Shown here piece after piece: positions 27,901-33,900 of a DNA stretch of 64,000 bases; the stretch's first letter is position 1, and the number at the start of each line of letters is the position of its first letter. Source of the DNA: Spisula solida (taxonomy: Eukaryota > Mollusca > Bivalvia > Venerida > Mactridae). The position numbers and the translations under genes are program-made. The notes beneath the pieces were generated by a model, which was given only the letters and a program-made list of their open reading frames with translations, was not told the DNA's origin and searched no databases. The stretch covers positions 5,654,501-5,718,500 of the forward strand of contig OX365944.1 of NCBI GenBank assembly GCA_947247005.1, written 5' to 3'.

Positions 27901-30900
27901 TTGTGCACCAGAGAGGTCATTTAAACATGACCCCTTACAGAGTGTAGTCAGATCTCTTAACAGGGTAAAAGAATGGATTAAATGTTAGGGTCTAATTTTA
28001 ATGAGATTGTACATTATATTGATTGTTCTTTGTAACTTTGTTGTCACTTACAACTATTGTGGAAGACTAGGACATAAAGTTGTTTACTTCTGCCAGAGAG
28101 ATTAATGGTTACTTTGTCAATGCATGAAGACTGTTTAGTAGATATTTACTTGTTTGCTGCAACTATCTAACCAGTTTCAAGCAATCTCTACTATCTCTGT
28201 ACTTAATGTGCAGACTTTGAGGGCTTATACTGATAGATTTGCCATCGTTTTAACATGGGGTGTACTAATCACAGGTACTGTATCATTGAAAGAGAGTAAA
28301 AAAAGATTTTTTTTCGTTTATACATTTCATGTTTTCTAAGATAATATAAATTTTATAAGAAAAAATTTTGTTTGTTTGTTTGTTTACTCTTTATTAATGA
28401 TACAGTTACCTGTGGTACTGATAACCTATTTTGATACCAATACCCAGTTGGCGAAATTAGCACTTGTCTGGGACAAGTAATTATTGTAAAGTAACTTTTG
28501 CCATAAATACGTATAGTGTATGAAGAAGAACTCTTCAATTTTGTTGATTAGGACAAGTACAAGTGAGGTTTCAAATACTAAATTAACAAATCTGGATACC
28601 CCGACTATTGATCCATTTTACTAATATATCTTCATACTGTCTCCATTTACCCATGAACTATATGGTTATACTGATTATTTGACTGTTTCCAGCTTGTCCA
28701 ATGACATCATCATTACCATTTTCACCGCGTCAAACTGCCCCCATATGTAGAACAGCTGGTGATGAGAAACTAGGCTTCGATGGCTGTGTTGCCTCCCTTG
28801 GTATGTATATTATTCTGTGTTGCCTCCCTTGGTATGTATATTATCTTGTGTTGCCTCTCTTCAACTGATTTTAGATTATAAATCTTTGAAACAAATGCTC
28901 AGATTTAGAAACTACTGGAAAATAATGTTTGTACATGTGGAATGGGTTACTTTAAATTTACATCTTTATGTTCTTTGACTTAAATAAATTTACAAATTGT
29001 TGTATTGGGAAGCGCCGACTAACATGGCCTCCCGTTTGAATTCCATCATATCTGTGATTTTGATGGTGTTGAATTTGTGTATTTAAACTACTTTCTGTTT
29101 GAAGGTATGAAAGCCAATGTATCAGAAGCAGATCATCCATTGTTGTGTGAGAGTACACGTAAACAGAGAGGAGAACTAGCATTATCTATGCTGTTACACT
29201 ACAAGGATGATGTAGTTAAACTCAGCAAGGTCAGTATATATACATTCTATACTTTCAGACTGTGTTGATTTAATCTCATTAAAATCTGATCCTAACATGT
29301 GCTCCATTCCTTTATGCTTTTAGAGATCTGACTACACTCTGTAAGAGGTCATGTTCAAATGTCCTCTGGCGCACAATGAGGTCACATAGCCTCAGCAGTG
29401 TTTCATCGCACTTCCAGATTTGTGAAAGAAGTGATTTGATTAGATGTCGTAAAGTTCACATTGACATGACCCTATACGGGGTGTCGTCAGATCCTATATC
29501 AGCGTAAAGTAGTGAAGCGTAATAAGGGTCTGATTTTAATGAGATTGTGTTCATTAACCCTTTGCTCCATAGGTATTATCTATGCTGTTACACTAACTCT
29601 TTGCTCTGTAGCTAAACATTGTGGCATAACTTAGTTAACTCCAGGGGTTCTAATGTTCCGGAATAATCTGAAAATCTGGATTTGATGCAATAAAAAAGGA
29701 ACCTTTCTGCAAAAAATAAAAGTTGTTTCATGAAAAAATACCAATAATTGACAGAGTTATGGTCATTGGATATTTCACATGCTGAATTTTAACAATAGAA
29801 CAGTGTTTGAAACAGAGTTCTGGTGTAGGGATGTGTGCTAATGGCATTGGAAACAGACTTGCATCAAATTTTCAGGATTGGGCATTATGCTTCAGTATCA
29901 CCCTGTTACTATATTTCCAATCCAGATACATTTTGATGCATTTACATAGTTTCAATGCAGATCTATTATGGTTGCTGATCTCAATTTAATAATTTCCAGA
30001 TAAACAGGTGGTCCTAATAGTAATTAGTTAGCTAATTAAGAAAGTTATCCATTAACATTCCATTTCTAGTATTTATACTCCCTGATACAGGTCTGTAGAA
30101 ATCATGTTGTATGATCATTGATTCCATCCAGTAGGAATAAAGCTTTATCACATAAATACTGTGATCTTCTATGTGAGAACAAATGATGGAACAATGTTCT
30201 CTAACATGTGTGTCATCAGTTTTTCGGCATGAAAACGTTACATCGTCGGCTTAAATTCGTTATTTATGACATATTTTTGACTCGGTAACTATAGTAATGT
30301 GATAAAAAGAATCTACCACTCGTTGTCTTTGGGATCAAAATTTCTTGCTTAATAACCTGTGTTTTCTAGACTCGTTTAAGAAATGATGATCTCCAAAGAC
30401 AACTTATGACGGATCCTTTATGTGAATGATGGTTTATACATTGTTTGGTTGTTGCAGATAATGGATAAGTTACTTGACAAAGAAGTCCATCCATCGTACA
30501 AAGCTCCCAGTTTGGTGACCTATCTGACACCACGGCACACTTCCAGTAATACACCACCTACGTCCTCAGCTCCATCTAGTTCTGATACAAGTGGTCATTC
30601 TAGACAAGCCTCAGGACATCATGCTGGTACACATGGTGGAGCACCAGGTGGTACTCGTGCCTCGGAGCTCGATGAGTTTCCACCGACAGATGATGGATCA
30701 GATCGAGGTGGACATGCAGCTGGAGGCTCTGGTCTCGGTGCAGCAGGTGCTAGACCTAAAACAACGTATACTATAACATATGGTCAGAGGTATGTGATCA
30801 AGTATTTTATTTATGCTTGTTATCTTATATACATGTAGATTTACTAGAATTTGTCATGTAAGATTTAGAGTGCCTGATCAGAAGGCTGAAGGTTTGGACC

Positions 30901-33900
30901 CTGTGTTGAGTGAGGATGAATCTTGACCTTTAGTATCACTGATTTTTGTTCCACGCACCAAGCGTCTTAAATTCTGAATTCACTAACATGTGGAAGTAAA
31001 CACTGAGTTTTACAGTATATCAAAGTATAATGTAACATAAATAAGTTGAAACCAGACAAACTCCAAGCTGTTTTCAACGTTTCGACTTTAATAACGCTTT
31101 AAGCCTAGGTCCCACTGAGGAATTCCACAGCAGCGATTTCTTTCGATGCCACCTGATTCATCACTATTCCTTCCAATAACACAAACTGTCTCATGTCCCG
31201 AATCTTCCCCTAGACCATGAGGAGCCTGTTACTGATTTCCTGAATGCTCATTAATTTGAACCTGGGAGTACAAAGCCGAAGCAAAAAATACTCAGTGGGA
31301 ACTAGGCTTTGATAAGGTATAATGTAACAATTTCAGTCGAGATACAGATAGTTCAGCAGTAGAAGAAGAGGGAGATAATTACAAAGCTTTGGAAGCCAAA
31401 CTCAGATGTATGGCACTGAAAAAGAAGCCATCTCAAGGTAAGTGACTGTTTGCATTCTCTGCTGAATGATTTAACATTGAGGATCCGATATATCAAATAA
31501 GTATTCGATTTGTATTGAATTCATGGAGTGAGACGAATAAGATTATACGAAAGGAGCCTTTTATTCAACTAGTTCCATAAATTCTTAACGAAATGAACAC
31601 CGTATGATAATAAGACAAATAAGATATAAATTGCAGAAATTGACTTTGCTGATAAACACAATATATGCGCTAGAAACCTGCACAAGTGCATATACAATGT
31701 TCAACACTGGTTTGTATCTAGGCGCTACATTAGAGTCATGGAGTTAATTGGTTGGTCTGTCTAGTTAAGACTTTGAATTCTAGTTGAAAATAGCTTCATT
31801 TTGTTGTGCATTGCAGATTGTGAGCAGTTTTATCATATTGTACATGTATATTGTGTTTAATGTAGGTATGGCTGCTATTGACAGTAGCGCACCTGAGACA
31901 ACTTCCAGTGACAACTCTCCAACACTTGTCAGGCGTGGATGGGGTAAACCTCAAGGGCCTGGAAGTGACAGTGGTTCCAGTGGGGACAGTGACTCCCTAG
32001 GCTCCAGTAGTTCAGGAGATAAGGGAGATGTAAGGGGCAAGATCAGAGATGATAGGTAATTGTTTAACCTTTGTTTGACCATAATGTAATTGTGAAAATA
32101 TTTACCTGGTATCTATAATATTTTGTGACAACATAAACTAGTATCCCAAAAACTTAGGTAGGTTTCTGTGTTTTGTGGTGTTTAACATATTGTAACTGAT
32201 TGAATTAACAATGATGAGATGAACTGACACTGTTCCATTGCGCTCAGACTACAGGAATTAACTCAACAACTATGTACAGAAAATTTTCGAGAACTTAGTA
32301 AATATTGCCTCTAAATAGCTGGAAAACATTGATAGAATTTTAACGCCAAAAGGATAGAAATGCCTTCATATTATTTTGCATGTATGAAGAATCAATAGTT
32401 ATCAAATTTTAACTTCACTGCCTTGTTTTGTGGTTTAATGTTTTATCTTTGATTCTTTTCAGCCCTCAAGGTCAGATTAACAGTAAAATAGCTGCAACAT
32501 CACAGTTTATATTGGATTCCCGAAGTTCTACGCCAAATCTTAAAGGAATAAGGTAAGAATGGTTTTGAGTATGACTATTCCAAGAATAAGCATAGCTTGT
32601 AGCTATACATGTGACTTCACACTCATGAACACTACTATACTAATTAATTTAGATAACTGTTTGATTTTAACATTTGAACATAGAAAATTGAACTTTTGGC
32701 ATCATTATGTCTTCCATATAAACTTTGGAAGACATTAGTTTTGATCTGGATGAATGTCCGATTTCAATTAATGAATATTTGGTACTAAGCCTAGTTGTGC
32801 GTATTATCAGGAATTCTAGGTTGGATTATTTTCCCCTTAATTGGAGGCATACGCTTCTGTGTCAAAAACCATGAAACATCAATATGTGGCTTATTTGATT
32901 TCATTCTTCATTTTATAGATACAAGGGGAAAAGTAGAATCATGCCAACCGTTCCAAACCAACCGAGCGAAGCTTCAGCACATTGGATGTGGGAATTAGCC
33001 AAAACTATATTAAACAAGGCTGGTGGAAGCAGTTCAACGTCTCAGTTTATTCAGCCATCTAACACAAATCAACACACAGGTCCTCACAGGAATCTACAGT
33101 TGTGTGCATTCCAGATTGGTTTATATGCGCTTGGATTACAGAATTGTGTGGCACCAAACTGGTTGTCACGGACATACTCCTCCCATGTCTCATGGATTGC
33201 TGGTAATTCTACCTTAACACCTTCTTCCAAGTATTGCCTGCACTTTTATGAACGCAGGATCATAACCAACAATTTGATGGATCCTTTACACACCTTCCGA
33301 TATTTTCGAAGTCTCTTATAGGCAAATCGGGAACTGTTCCATTCTTTCATGGTATTGTCACGACTTTTAGAATCTGTCTTTTTCTTTGAATTTTCTCCCA
33401 TTTATTACCTGTCTTTTATACACAGCTGCGTTCAATACATGGACAAATAGGGAATTTGTTTTGTGTCTAGTCATCAATACTGCAAGTTAACTTTTTAAGT
33501 AAGTACTGTGAATAGAATTATATTTGTTAAACTGCTTCATATGCAAAGTTAAGTCTATGAAGTGATTTTGGAATACATTTGTATAGCAGAAATACTGTTT
33601 TATGTTTTCAGGACAAGCAATGGAAATTGGTAGTGCAGCTATCCATATATTGATAGACACCTGGGAAGGTCACCTGACTCCACCTGAAGTCGCCTCATTG
33701 GCTGATCGTGCTTCTAGAGGGCGTGATCACAATGTAATGCGGGCCGCTGCAGAGCTTGCACTATCCTGCTTGCCTCAAGCTCATGCTCTGAATCCATCTG
33801 AAGTTCAGAGAGCTTTGTTTCAGTGTAAAGAACAAAGTAAAGAAATGTTAGAGAAAGCGTGTTTAGCTGTAGAGAGTGCCGCTAAAGGTGGTGGGGTATA

